Origin: Physella acuta
Lineage: Eukaryota; Mollusca; Gastropoda; Physidae
Length of the DNA: 64,000 bases
Assembly (NCBI RefSeq): GCF_028476545.1
Contig: NW_026731825.1
Span: forward strand, 33,501 to 97,500
Reading direction: 5' to 3'
The translations under genes were made by a program, and so were the position numbers. Of the stretch, positions 11,606-24,163 are shown piece by piece. The first letter of the stretch is position 1; every line of letters starts with the position of its first letter. The notes below the pieces were generated by a model. The model did not search any database and was not told the DNA's origin. It saw only the letters and a list, made by a program, of their open reading frames with translations.

Positions 11606-11667
11606 GGGGCCCAAAAAATTTTTTTGCGGGGTGGCCTATTTTTTCTAGTTCCGCCACTGTATGGTGT

Positions 11668-12293
11668 ACATCTATATACACGTACCAGAGAAGCGTAGAA
11701 GAATACTTTAAATAAAATTTAAAATTATGTAGCTGAAACGCACTAAGCGTTGAGTTGAATCTGTATTTTTTTTTCGGAATTTTCCGGTAATAAAGTGCAA
11801 CAGTGGGTATTTCCCTTTAACGCATCAAATTTCATCCGTAGTCGAATAATTTATTCCAAATGAACACAAAAGAAATTTCAACACTATATTTAGACTCGAT
11901 TACACGGGAAGTATCGATGCTGAACATGAACCGACTACCTGCTATGTATTTACATTTTACTTTCGTTTTATAGACTCGGCTCAATGGGGCGTAAATTGAT
12001 GTCTATTTTGTTTATACACTACGGCTAATGTAATTGGGAGTTACGACTTTGGATCTATGCTGTTAGGGGTGAGCTGAACTTCTATATGAAGTTCATTCAT
12101 TTCCATCGTCTATATGTAACAAGAACTTCTAAATACATAAGTATGCGTATCTGTACTCTTTAACTATTAAATAATCGTTCTGTGTCTGATTCTGTCCATA
12201 TATCCACATACTAACCGAAATGAATTCTTAAATATTTATTTTATCGAAAGTCTTATAAATACCAAAATTGATCACTAAACCTCTTTAGCGAAG
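11668..12293. other. Unremarkable AT-rich stretch
   Basis: I recognise nothing coding or repeated here. Confidence 0.6.
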
Positions 12294-12470
12294 CCAGCAC
12301 AAACATCCCAACAATTCTACAGAACCCACACATATCCCACACTTTATAGAACCCACACAAATATTCCCACACTTCTACAGAACCCACACAAATATCCCCA
12401 CACTTTATAGAACCCATACAAACATCCCCAAACTTCTATAGAACCACACAAATATCCCCTCACTTTCCTC
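12294..12470. repeat. Minisatellite, about 31-33-bp unit, 5-6 diverged copies
   Basis: The words CACACAAATATCCC, CACACTT and TATAGAACC recur in order at about 32-bp spacing. Confidence 0.8.
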
Positions 12471-13174
12471 AATGCTCTGTATTCCCCTTATCCACGCCAT
12501 CACCAACCACAATTCCGTCACCCCTACAAAAAATGCCATCACCACACACACAATAAAAAAACCACACCAATCACTCACACGATCTAAACAAACCTCAACA
12601 AAACCTGCTCTCTCTTCCCCAGCCGCTAACGTTAATCCCCGATTAAATAGCCAAATAATACGACATCAATAATACAAACGACTTCAGACAAATCTACATA
12701 TTCTGAATTGCCGCATCTCATACAAAAATTCCCAGCGCGCTATGGGTTCTTTTATTCCGTCCAGCGTCAACAAGCGCGTCTATACTACAAGTGGTTTTCT
12801 AGTTAAATATTTTAGCGGCGCGAGGGTTTTAGATTAACGCTACTGTTTTGTTCAAAATATAAAATGTTAGTTTGTCTTTAAAAATGTGTTTGTTTACTTT
12901 TTTTAAAAAGAATATGTATTGGTATTTATATTCAAATTATATCTAAATATTTAAAATTGGGAATTTTTTAGAATTCGATTTTCTATGTTTTTTTTTTATT
13001 TTTGTTGTGTTAAATTCGACCCTTAAATAAACTGAAAGTACTGTTTGCGATTTAGTTGCACATTTATCTCAGAAGTACCGTTTTCACTTTAAATTATTGA
13101 AGATTAGATCATACTGGTTTCCAAAAATAGACTCTTCCAAAATAAATAGGTGAGCTATATTGTTAACAGCGTGT
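12471..13174. other. AT-rich stretch, no recognised feature
   Basis: A 66-codon frame near 12472-12672 is rich in Thr, His and Asn and looks like composition, not a gene. Nothing else was recognised. Confidence 0.55.
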
Positions 13175-13305
13175 TATGACTATGGTTAGGGTTGCTGTTT
13201 ATGGTTGGGGTAAAATTATGATTAGGATTGTGGCTTAAGGTTGGGGTATGATTATGGTTAGGGTTGTTACTCAATCAAAATTGGGGTTAGGGTAAAAAAT
13301 TAAAA
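13175..13305 (+). repeat. Degenerate GGTTAGGGTT-like repeat
   Basis: Words such as TATGGTTAGGGTTG and GGTTGGGGTA recur irregularly at about 35-55-bp spacing. They resemble the TTAGGG telomere word, but the spacing is too irregular for a telomere tract. Confidence 0.5.
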
Positions 13306-13587
13306 TAACGTTAGCGTTTTTTTTAGTATCCACTCAGTTTTTAAAAGAGGCCACAAAAGATTGAGGTTGTCATAGCAATTGCAAGTTTAAAGAGCAAGCC
13401 GAACATTAAATTGTCAACTTTAACAACTAATAACACATTTTTATGGAAGAGTCCTGAAGAGAAAATTGGAATGAAAATTTTTATGTACTTTAAAGGTCAA
13501 GGACAATCAATTAGGTCATCAAGGACACGGTGATAAAGATTATCATAATCATCTTCTCCCTTGGATACCCCCCACACACAGAACAGA

Positions 13588-13710
13588 CAAAGTAGAGTTT
13601 ATTTATTTCAATGACCTACAGTGGGATAGTGTGGTCAGCACTAGGTCCTCTGACTTAGTTCACCTAACGTGAGTCAGGTACCCATCAGAGCTGAGTGGAC
13701 TCAGGGACTA
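13588..13710 (-). repeat. SINE remnant, 3' part of the tRNA-headed family
   Basis: On the minus strand it carries the family core (GTCCCTGAGTCCACTCAGCT-like, GGGTACCTGACTCACGTTAG-like and the CTGACCACACTATCCCA word) and the AACTCTACTT tail word seen in copies at 36.8 and 55.2 kb. The tRNA-like head is missing. Confidence 0.75.
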
Positions 13711-15390
13711 TAAAATCACGATACCGATCATAATGGGTAAAATTATCCATGTTAAAATATTTTAAGACATAAAAAGGTAATCCTACTTTTTTACAACAAA
13801 AAAAAAAATAATAAATAAAAAAATTAACCTAAGAATACTACATACATGTAACTTAGCCTTTTAATGTCTGTATTCTTTTTTTTAAAAGTGCTCTTATTTC
13901 CATTTCAAATATTTACAGTAGTTTTAACCCTCAATAAAATAGCAATAGAGCTTCGCGTCTTTTATTTTTTATTTAAATATGATAAGTGAATCGATTATAA
14001 TGTCAAAGCTTACGTAAAGCCTTTTTTAAAAAATAATAACAACGAAATGATTTATCAAAATTGAGTAAGTTTTTAAAAAAAAATTACAAATAAAATTGCC
14101 TCCCCTTAAATTATGATAGATTACTTCCCCTTTGTCGGGCCACCTGAAATGAAGTTACCTCCCGTGTTGTTACGTGTTGAAGACAATCGATCACATCAGA
14201 GATTAGCCGACGTCCTTATATGCACGTGGGGAGGTTTTGAATTCTATCACACCCTGCCGGAACCGGCTGAAGAAAAAAAATCTAGAACCATCCATCTATA
14301 ATACTTTTCCCAAAACTAGGATGAATATTCGGAATTTTTTTTTTACTTTCTCGTGTGCAGAGTATAAAGGAAATATTGTAATCGTGGTGAATAATTAACA
14401 GATATCTTGACAGTTTTCACATTTTTACTCCTTCCTACTTTATCCTATGCGGAATATAAAGGATGTATTGTGATAGTAAAAAAAATCTAAATCGCGATCT
14501 CGACAAATTTTGTCGTTTTATAATTTTCCGGAGTCGGAAAATATTGCAATTATGTAAGTTTTTGTGTGTTTGTTAACACGATAACTTAACGACCATTTCA
14601 GTTAGGCTGAAATAATAAGAATTAATAAGTATTACATCGAATATTTTATTCTGTATCAACTTTTAAGAGACTTCCGTTAACCGTAAGTGTTATTACTGTA
14701 CTTCCGTTTTATCAATAGCAACAATTTTACCTATAATTACTAAATTGTATGTGCAGAGTTCTTTCAACTTTTGAACGATTTCCGGTTAGAGGATATGGCA
14801 CTTCTCATCCTTAAGAATATTCTAAGAAACTTCCTCTACTATGTGTTGTTTTCTCAACAAAAATAATATTTTGAAACCGATCAGTTCTGTCATAAAATTA
14901 TATTTTTCAAAAGCCAGATTGCACTGAAACTTCCTTTCTACTTTACTTTTATAAAAGAATATTCTAGAAAGTTTAGAAGAAATCATTTCCGATTTTTTTT
15001 ATTACCTTAAATTTGCCATTTCGCACCGAGTTGTCTGAAAGTATTTATTTTTCCGTTCTCGTATGTAACCGCTTACGTTTTGTTAATTTTTTCTTTTTTT
15101 TTCTCACGTGTAAGGTCACGCTGACCCAGAAAGTGATCTACTTTACCTGGTTCTGCCCCAGCTCTGCTCACCCTCGGATAACCCAGTGACACTCCTCAGC
15201 GCCTCACCGCACGCGCGTTCAATCCGTGTGAGTAATTGAGTTTTATGGGCGGTATTTCAGATCATCAAAAACATAAACACGGCGCATCGGAAAGATTTCA
15301 TGGCGGAGATTAAGGTCAAGTTTTTAAAACCCCCACTCACACACACCCCTTCCCCCCTAATCGCGTACTCTATACCTACAGTCACACAAC
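13711..15390. other. AT-rich stretch with no supported gene
   Basis: Poly-T and poly-A patches are frequent. A 62-codon frame at 14113-14301 is more GC-rich than its surroundings but matches no family I know. A slightly GC-rich patch near 15110-15220 also matches nothing I know. Confidence 0.5.
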
Positions 15391-15393
15391 CTC

Positions 15394-16302
<909 letters not shown>

Positions 16303-16821
16303 GAATTCGTATAATTAAATCTAATCCCTGGTTGCCCTATATTTGTCCCCAACATCTGCTCCAGACTACAGCATCACCAGACAAGGTTACCATAGCGTGA
16401 CCCAGAAACACACTGACCTATATTTGCATTTTAATTAATGAAATTAAAAGTCAGATGCCACCAGCTCACCCTAATCAATGCACTCCAACACGCGCAGTAA
16501 AATTTATTCTAACCAACAACACATTCTAACCAACATAGCCAACAGTACATTCTAATCAACATAACCAACAACACATTTTAACAAACAACAATAATCTAAC
16601 CAACAACACAGTTTAGTCAGCACACACCAACGAACACAATCCAACACAGACAGTCCACATTGAAATATAACACAACACACCTAACTTGCGCTCTAACAAA
16701 GACTCTAATAATAATCATTAAAAAAGTTTTAAAAAACCCACGTTTTCTGATTGAACTAAAAAGTAGAAAATAAATGCTATACATCACAATAATGCAAGCG
16801 ATCACTCTACTATAAGCGATG
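16303..16821. other. Non-coding stretch with a weak CAACA-rich repeat
   Basis: At about 16500-16625 the words CAACAACACATT, CTAACCAACA and CAACATA recur irregularly, an old decayed tandem repeat. Nothing else was recognised. Confidence 0.55.
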
Positions 16822-17158
16822 AAAAACGTGGGGCGCCGAAGTAAAAGTTATATTACTATTGATTAGATCAGGGGTCTCCAAACTTTTCAGCCCGAGGGCC
16901 GCATTAAGTATCAAATTTCAGTTCGGGGGCCAGTTTCTTCCAGGCATGTCTTTGATTTTTCTGGGCAAAGTTCCTCAGCCATCACCAACAAACGTTTTTT
17001 CCGTGGACAAAAAGATCTCCGCGGGCCGGATAAGAGGACCTCGCGGGCCGTAGTTTGGAGACCCCTGGATTAGATAATACTATTGACTTTTATTAGGGAG
17101 CTTGTAGAGAGTCAACAGTATTAGAAACTGTAAGAAAATTACGGCGCCCCACGTTTTT
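16822..17158. mobile_element. MITE-like inverted-repeat element (outer), 337 bp
   Basis: AAAAACGTGGGGCGCCG at 16822-16838 is the exact reverse complement of 17142-17158, a perfect 17-bp inverted repeat. No convincing target duplication was found, so the superfamily is open. It hosts a hAT-type MITE, which accounts for about 207 bp including the duplicated site. Confidence 0.65.
16869..17067 (-). mobile_element. hAT-type MITE, CAGGGGTCTCCAAAC family, copy 1
   Basis: Ends CAGGGGTCTCCAAAC and, inverted, GTTTGGAGACCCCTG. GATTAGAT flanks both sides (16861-16868 and 17068-17075), a perfect 8-bp duplication. The interior carries CCGCGGGCC-type GC-rich words. The same family is intact at 34769-34986 in the other orientation. 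Similar CAGGGGTCTCC or CAGGGGTCCCC ends are known from hAT-derived repeats of vertebrates. Confidence 0.92.
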
Positions 17159-18189
17159 GTCTGTTTGTTTGCATTAAAATCTTGCTATCGATTTTATCTT
17201 TTCACTTTTTTTTGGGTAAACGAAGACAACTCGTAAAAAGACAACTCGTAAAAAGACAACTCGTAAAAAACACGTTGTTTGAATACGTTACTGACTAGAA
17301 CACATAGATTTGAACCCGTGTCGAGTGGGATAGCAATCGTGTGCCCAACCATATCGTCTCCCCCATACTGGCCACCAGTTGTTACGGTTGTTTGTACACA
17401 AATTACAGTTACTGGGTTATGTCCCTTTTTCCCCACGTTTTTACTACAACGAGCCGACCCGCGGCGTATCATACGCCGCTATTTAGTTGATTTATTTTCT
17501 ACTTTCAGTAATTCATAATTTGTGAATTCGACAGTACCAATGCTGCCACTGAAAATATTTGCTTTAAAACACTAACCCCCCTCCTTTCCCCTAACCCCGA
17601 CCCTACACCCCCCCCCCATGAAAGCAGCCTCCTCTTAGTTACCTCCTGTAAGTTTAAAGTCGGTTCAAGCTTAACTATCTGCCCCTAATAGCCGTCACTA
17701 AACCTGGCTGTACGGTTTGTAAACATTAACGTGACCACAGCTCAGCAGACCATGTGGGGGTGGGGTAGGGTGGTAGTGATAGTGATAGAGAGAAAGAGAG
17801 GGGACTGTAAGGAGGCGCTTGCAGCTTGTTTTCTAACGGCTCGCAGAGGAGAATTATATATATAGATTATATAGCGGTTTAAAATGCTCAATAAAATGTT
17901 TCCATGGATCAATTTAGTAATAATAACAATTGAATATTCTATTGTCATCCAAAACAAAGCTTCCCTGAAAATTTTAGCGCGCTAGCTAACTGGGAAGTGC
18001 CAGAAATTTCGATCGCAAGATTTGATTGGAAAGACAGAGACGAAAGCAAGTTAAAGAAAACGTGGGGAAAAAACTTGAACAACATCACAACACAAAATTG
18101 TAACCATGTTCAACTTAAATAACGTCATTAACAACAATAAACGGTCTTATGTTTTTCTAATATTTAACATCATTTTCAACATTTGATGA
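17159..18189. other. Non-coding stretch with short repeats
   Basis: It holds three copies of a 15-bp unit (AGACAACTCGTAAAA) near 17222-17268 and a 16-bp perfect inverted repeat, TTTTTCCCCACGTTTT at 17426-17441 with its complement at 18057-18072. Near 17300-17350 there is a weak tRNA-like word on the minus strand (GGGTTCAAATCTATG). Confidence 0.5.
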
Positions 18190-18330
18190 AGGGAGTGTGT
18201 GGCCTAGTGGTAGAGCGCTAGACTGCAACCCGAAAGTCTCGAGTTCGAATCCGTATTCAAAACAACACAACGTCCCTGAGTCCACTCAGCTGTGATGAGT
18301 ACCTAACTCACGTCATTCAACTGAACAAAA
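18190..18330 (+). repeat. tRNA-headed SINE, truncated 3'
   Basis: It starts with an A-box-like GTGGCCTAGTGGTAGAGC and a B-box-like GAGTTCGAATCC, then the family core from GTCCCTGAGTCCACTCAG to CCTAACTCACGT. RNA polymerase III boxes with a shared unrelated body are the SINE pattern. Confidence 0.85.
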
Positions 18331-18701
18331 GTACAATACACAACAGAATAGACGAATGGTGCATAATCAACACAGGTTGATCGTGCAGCAACAAAACAAC
18401 AGCCATCAATAACAAGCAATCAATCTGACAACTTGTTTATACAATCGATGGGAAGCGCACTGACTATAGATCAAATCGAAACAACTCCCCAACCCCCCAC
18501 CCCCTTTCCACTTTGGTTCACGTGACCCATGTTTATGCAGGATGTCACCACTCATGTCAGGTCAGCGTGACATACAGTTCTATTTTAATATTTTACTTAT
18601 AGCACGGTACGTTTTCATATTTAAAATGAACACTAACAGTGGTTACTTTGAGGGAGGGGGAAACGAGATCGTTCAACTGTTTCTGCCCTCACCAACCTCT
18701 A
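18331..18701. other. No recognised feature
   Basis: Only a short C-rich run near 18490-18510 stands out. Confidence 0.55.
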
Positions 18702-18838
18702 CAGTGTTTCTTCCAGACTTTTTCTCCGGGGGGGGGGGGGGGGGGAGCAGGACTAAATTTTCCGGGGTGTGGGGGCGGACACTGGTAAAATTATATTTTT
18801 TCTATATACATTTCTATTTCGTTCGGGGGGGGGGGGGG
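18702..18838 (+). mobile_element. G-tract MITE (CAGTGTTTCTTCC family), 3' end missing
   Basis: It opens CAGTGTTTCTTCCAGACTTT, then a G run, the words GGGCGGACACTG and TTCTATATA, then TTTCGTTCGGGG and a second G run. The order matches copies at 37876, 38461 and 56007, but the usual right end (GGAAGAAACTCTG) is absent. Confidence 0.8.
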
Positions 18839-19258
18839 TAGACTTTTTTTAACCCACATCCTCCTCCCCTTACCCCATGTCACATAAGTCTAAAATCCGA
18901 CCCTTACCCCCTTTTACATATATAGCTGACCCCTATGCTGTTGATTACAAGATATGAATTGTTGATTTAAAGACATATGTTTTCATAAGCTGTATCATAT
19001 ATGTAATTATCATATAGATAATTTACCACCGTAATACCACTCTGTTATGTAACACCGCGTATAAAGTAAAAGTAGCGTTAAATTACAATTTTAATTTATT
19101 TTGTTTAATATTTCACCCTGTCAATTCCCTTAGTACATTCCCCTTTGTCAATTACCCCCAATGAAGGGAGAGAATAACATGGTATTATTGACGAATTGGG
19201 TAATCTCCTAAACTCGGTTTGGTGGTCATGATATATGATAGTAATATCGTAATACAAG
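18839..19258. other. AT-rich stretch, nothing recognised
   Basis: No gene, RNA or repeat was recognised here. Confidence 0.55.
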
Positions 19259-19502
19259 AGACGGTGTGGACTAAACGGTATATCGCTTAGCTGCTAACCC
19301 GTAAGTCTCGAGTTCGAATCGAGGTCCAAGTCTGTAGAACGTCCCTGAGTCCACCCAGCTCTGAGGGATACCTAACTATGTTAGGGAAAGTAAAGGCGGA
19401 TGTGCATAGTGCTAACCACATTATTTCTTCATACGCCGAGATCAAGAAACATATCAACTCTTCTGCATCTGCGAAATGGACCGCGAGGTCTAAAGAGGAT
19501 TC
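19259..19502 (+). repeat. tRNA-headed SINE
   Basis: Diverged head with GAGTTCGAATCG as B box, then AACGTCCCTGAGTCCACCCA, GATACCTAACT, TAGTGCTAACCACATT and the TTCATACGCCGAG core end. Full family order, moderately diverged. Confidence 0.85.
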
Positions 19503-20067
19503 TTTACTTTGTTTTTAAATATGTTATCTGTACAAGATATAACAGTACACATAATGTACACAATCCGGTACACATCCCTGCCTGGTTCCCCTATAAAATT
19601 CCATCCGACTCCTGTACGTGCTCCTAGCAAGCACACCACGCCAGTTCCAGTAACATTTTTCTGCAAATATTGAAACCAGCCGTCCTATTAAAAAAAAAAA
19701 CATGAAAAAAATAAACAAAATTTAAAAATCCGACGTATCCAGCGACCTTAACTGTAGCTAGACCAGAAGATGAAATGGAAAATGATATTTTACTTGGAGC
19801 GTTGAGATAAGAATGTTTTTGGCTTGGTATTTCGTTTTTGTTGTTTTATAAATTTTTTTTGTCTACATTTGTTGCAGCATGGATCAGTTGTTCAACTATT
19901 AAAGCTCCTTCAGACGTAAAAGTTTGGTGAAAACTGCAGTGGTTGTATTTAATTTGTTAATGTAATACACGCTACCATTGCCTGTTTGAAGGCTGATCTT
20001 TATGTGTATTATGTATTAAAATATATTTATTAGAATCGACGGTTGAACCGGCTGTCGTTATAAAGCA
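19503..20067. other. AT-rich stretch, nothing recognised
   Basis: No gene, RNA or repeat was recognised here. Confidence 0.55.
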
Positions 20068-20110
20068 ATGATCACCTGTTTCCGTGACCTCGGCATAACA
20101 GTGAGGTCAC
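20068..20110 (-). repeat. SINE tail fragment, opposite strand
   Basis: CACCTGTTTCCGTGACCTCG and the following bases match the inverted 3' end of the SINE family (compare 26129 and 46724). It abuts a plus-strand copy. Confidence 0.65.
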
Positions 20111-20133
20111 TTTAAGTCCAGTCAGGCTTTCTT

Positions 20134-20290
20134 TGAGTCGAACGGTAGATCTCATAACCGCTAACCCGAAAATCTCAAGTTCGAATCTGTATGCCGTCCC
20201 TGAGTTCGCTCAGCTAGTTTGGGTACTCAGGTTATGGAAACTAAAGCGGCGGGCATAGAGCTGACCACACTGTCCCATGTTTGTCGATGT
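20134..20290 (+). repeat. tRNA-headed SINE, diverged
   Basis: Head words AACGGTAGATCTC and AAGTTCGAATC, then CCGTCCCTGAG and GAGCTGACCACACTGTCCCA in family order. Confidence 0.75.
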
Positions 20291-20299
20291 ATTAAATAC

Positions 20300-21182
20300 A
20301 GATGAATTCTATGGCTACCTAACGGAACAAGTATACTACTACTAAGGTTACATAGCAGAACTACAAGTAAACTACTACTAAGTTTACCTTACGGAACAAG
20401 TAAACTACTGCTAAGGTTACCTAGTAGAACTAAACTACAACTATGTTTACCTAATGGAACTAGTAAACTACTACTAAGTTTATCTAATGGAACAATTAAA
20501 CTACTACTAAGTTTACCTAATGGAACTAGTAAACTACTACTAAGGTTTATAGCAGAAAAAGTAAGGTTACCTAACGGAAAAATAAACTACTACTAAAGTT
20601 ACCTAACGGAATTAAACTACTACTAAGGTTACCTAGTAGAATCTAAGTTTACCTAGCAGAACTACAAGTAAACTACTACTGTTACCTAATGGAATAAGAA
20701 AACAACTACTAAAGTTACCCAACGAAACAAGTAAACTACTACTAAGTTAACCTAGCAGAACTAAAAGTAAACTACTACTACGTTAACCTAGCAGAACTAA
20801 AAGTAAACTACTACTAAGTTAACCTAGCAGAACTAAAAGTAAACTACTACTAAGTTAACCTAGCAGTACTAAAAGTAAACTACTACTAAGTTAACCTAGC
20901 AGTACTAAAAGTAAACTACTACTAAGTTAACCTAGCAGTACTAAAAGTAAACTACTACTAAGTTAACCTAGCAGAACTAAAAGTAAACTACTACTAAGTT
21001 AACCTAGCAGAACTAAAAGTAAACTACTACTAAGTTAACCTAGCAGTACTAAAAGTAAACTACTACTAAGTTAACCTAGCAGTACTAAAAGTAAACTACT
21101 ACTAAGTTAACCTAGCAGTACTAAAAGTAAACTACTACTAAGTTAACCTAGCAGTACTAAAAGTAAACTACTACTAAGGTTA
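20300..21182 (+). repeat. Minisatellite, 36-bp unit, about 24 copies
   Basis: The core word AGTAAACTACTACTAAG is followed by TTAACCTAGCAG and ACTAA. Copies before about 20700 are irregular; those from 20740 to 21180 are nearly identical at exactly 36-bp spacing, so the array was homogenised from one side. Confidence 0.95.
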
Positions 21183-21744
21183 CATATCGTGTACACACTA
21201 CCGTCCTCTAGAGAACTGATTCTCATCTCGCCGCCCAAACTTTTTTCCTATCATACGGCTGTAAAAATAAACGCAATCCTCGCTTTATTTCTTAATCTCA
21301 TTTTCCCTTAATTAAAATCTCGTCAACGGAGATCCAGGAAAAAAAAGTTATCGATGAAGACAATTTTATTCTGATCCAAATGTCGTCTAACATTCGGCTT
21401 AGTTTGGCTTATTGATTGCTAGTTAATTAGGCGGTGGTAATCAAATTTTAAGATGTATTTTTGTTAAAGAAAAAAATATTTTTCAATCAGACTTGTGTTA
21501 TGTTTTTACTATTGTTTTTTTTTTATTAGTTTTTAATAAATATATATTAGATTAAGTTTAATTAATTTGATACGGTGAAACTGTTATTAGCAAAAAAACT
21601 GAATCAGTTGCGGTTCAATTAATTGAATGAGACATTTTTTTTATCTGAAAGCATCGTGACGTCAAACTAATTTTGGTGTTTGTTTTTTATGCATGTTTCG
21701 GGAATTCCCATAGCACAAAGTTATTTTTAGCATGAAGTTGAAAG
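21183..21744. other. AT-rich stretch, nothing recognised
   Basis: No gene, RNA or repeat was recognised here. Confidence 0.55.
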
Positions 21745-22050
21745 CAAGGTTAGTTGTAGTAGTATGGGTAGTGGTAGTGGTGGATGTTGTGATGGTAGTG
21801 GGTGATGGGTCATGGTAGTTGTAGTAGTGTGAGGGTTAGTGTGGGGATGGGACGTGGTAGTGGTGGATGTTGTGATGGTAGTGGGTGATGGGTCATGGTA
21901 GTTGTAGTAGTGTGAGGGTTAGTGTGGTGATGGGACGTGGTAGTGGTGGATGTTGTGATGGTAGTGGGTGATGGGTCATGGTAGTTGTAGTAGTGTGAGG
22001 GTTAGTGTGGGGATGGGACGTGGTAGTGGTGGATGTTGTGAGGGTTAGTA
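21745..22050 (+). repeat. Minisatellite, 83-bp unit, about 3.5 copies
   Basis: TGGATGTTGTGA recurs at 21781, 21864, 21947 and 22030, exactly 83 bp apart, with GTGGTAGTGG before it and GTGATGGGTCATGG after it. It is G/T-rich on this strand. Confidence 0.92.
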
Positions 22051-22250
22051 GAGGATGGGTTTTAAGAAAGTGAGATGGTAGACTGGGATGAAATTGTATA
22101 TTCTGGGTGTTGTCGAATGGATGGATAGTGGGATACACACTTGGATATAATTTCAGATGCATTGTGGGATAGCTGGTACGATGGATATGCAATGTGATGT
22201 ATATTAGATAATATAGTTGGGTATGAGTGTTGGACTAGATAGTTGAGTTA

Positions 22251-22378
<128 letters not shown>

Positions 22379-22829
22379 ATATTGACCTGTAACGATTTGG
22401 TATTTTTCTTCCTTCCAATTGACTTTACCTACTAGAACAAATTCCACTTTGGCTTTCGAAAGACGCTCACTATTTAATGATTTAAAAAAACACGCAGACG
22501 AAAGCTAAAAATAACTTGACCCATTAACCTATTGATTACTGTAGCAGGTTGCCAGAGATCGGGCGAGTAAAAAAAAAACAACTCACCGTAGAAACGAAAC
22601 GAAACGTCTAAAAAGTCTTTTTAAAAAGTCTTTAAAAACAGGTATTTATAATGCGCCTGGAAGATTTAAAGCGTGTATTTTGGTTTGTGTGGTGTGTACG
22701 ATTATAGTAAAGGTATAGGATGTGCTAGTCAGCTTTAGGATAAGAGGATACCTTGCAGAGAAATATTTTAATGGGAAGTGTGTGCTATCAGCTTGGCAAA
22801 AACACAAGTATATATATAATATCTAGATG

Positions 22830-22830
<1 letters not shown>
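22379..22830. other. No recognised feature
   Basis: AT-rich, with no gene or repeat that I can name. Confidence 0.55.

Positions 22831-22832
<2 letters not shown>

Positions 22833-22896
<64 letters not shown>
22833..22896. repeat. (TA)n microsatellite
   Basis: About 32 TA units. Confidence 0.93.
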
Positions 22897-22900
<4 letters not shown>

Positions 22901-23089
22901 GTGAAAGGACAAATGATCTCAGGACAAAAGATACTACTTTTTTGCTAAAATTAAACAGTTTTCAAAATGGAGGTGTAAATCCTATATTTCAACAGCTTTT
23001 CCAAATACACGCAAAAACAATAATTCGTCAAACTGATATAATACCATCTGGCAGGATCAGAGTTCAAACAAACTGAAACCAACTATTAC

Positions 23090-23660
23090 AAAACGATGCC
23101 CAACATACAAAACCAACCTTTAGAAGAAGACGTCAAATAATGTAAAAAAAAAATCATAAGAGAAAGACGTCTTCTATATAAAAAAACCACCTGCTAAAAA
23201 CGTCCAACTTACTAAAAAAAACACGCAATTAAAATAAAACGTCAAATATTTAAAAAAAGCTTCCTTTAGAAGACTACATCAAACAATAAAACCACCCATC
23301 TGATCAAGACATTAAACAAAAAACCACCTATTTGACAGAGACGACAAAAAAACAAAATAAACCCCAAAAAAGCCACCCTTCAGAAGAAGACGTCGAACAA
23401 AAACTACCCATTTTATCAAGACTTCAAACAAAAAACCACCCGTTAGAAGAAGACGTCAAACAAAAATACCACCGATTTGACAAAGACGTTAAAAAAATTA
23501 TTTGATCAAGACATCACACACGAAACCACCCATTTGATAAAGACGTCAAACAAAACACCACCCATTAAAGAAGACATCAAACAAAACACCACCCGTTAAA
23601 GAAGACGTCAAACAAAACACCGCCCATTAAAGAAGACGTCAAACAAAAAACCACAAGATG
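23090..23660 (+). repeat. Decayed minisatellite, 31-bp unit
   Basis: The words AAGACGTCAAACAAAA and CCACCCATT recur. The last four copies (23540, 23571, 23602, 23633) are exactly 31 bp apart; earlier ones are progressively scrambled. Confidence 0.88.
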
Positions 23661-24160
23661 AAGACACCACCATATACACAGCTGACCCAATAACGAGCCT
23701 CCTTCTGACTTGCTCCACATCACCGACTCCGCGTCTGACGATTTCCCTCCATAATCACCACCGCGATTCCGCGCTGATAAAATTCCCACCTTTGAATCTA
23801 TCCACCGTCTCACCTTAGCCAGAATCACCTGGCACCGAGTTTCAAGTCTGTCTGATAGAACTTCGCTCCTGGCCGCTTATCTACTGTCCCATTAGTTTCC
23901 TCCTGCTTAAAACACAGCTCATTTTCGTTACACAAAAATTACACTGCAGGGCTGAAATAAACTTGTTGTTTTTTAACGCTGTCATTTCAATGAAATCTTG
24001 CGTTTTATACATGATTGCCGTACGCCTGTTAGATATAATCAACTAGTTTTGTCGAGGATAAAAATGGTGGAAACGTTAAAAATTTATTTTAACGTTTTAG
24101 AAACATAAGTTAGCACATCGAAACGAGAATATCGAATTCTGTCGTTAAAACTAACATTAG
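23661..24160. other. No supported gene
   Basis: A minus-strand frame at 23577-23828 is moderately GC-rich and ordinary in composition, but it runs into the minisatellite and matches no family I know. Confidence 0.5.
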
Positions 24161-24163
24161 AGT

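Larger units (their letters stand above)
9390..11659 (+). mobile_element. hAT-type element, 2.27 kb, non-autonomous, with perfect 8-bp target duplication
   Basis: The left end CAGGGGTGGAACTA and the right end TAGTTCCGCCACTG are inverted repeats with two mismatches in 14. TATGGTGT lies directly outside both ends (9382-9389 and 11660-11667), a perfect 8-bp duplication. CAG...CTG ends with 8-bp duplications are typical of hAT transposons. I found no transposase-like frame, so it would need enzyme from elsewhere. The interior contains a second pair of family termini, a poly-A run near 9481-9502 and a long (TA)n tract. Confidence 0.85.

Noticed and set aside
11430-11715. Several overlapping open frames of Tyr-Ile repeats (also at 1463, 8421, 22235, 40233, 43543)
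   Set aside because: They arise because (TA)n has no stop codon in any frame. No other protein features.
13175-13305. Interstitial telomere tract
   Set aside because: TTAGGG-like words are irregularly spaced and diverged; not a run of telomere units.
14113-14301. 62-codon frame with ordinary amino acid composition
   Set aside because: No known motif, no splice or promoter context, and length expected by chance in this much DNA.
17290-17350. tRNA or SINE head on the minus strand (GGGTTCAAATCTATG)
   Set aside because: Only the B box is convincing; no SINE core follows.
18190-18265. Functional tRNA gene at SINE heads
   Set aside because: A and B boxes are present, but the head runs into the shared SINE body and I see no proper acceptor stem; the same holds for the other copies.
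23577-23828. 83-codon minus-strand frame
   Set aside because: Its end lies inside a decayed minisatellite and no domain is visible.
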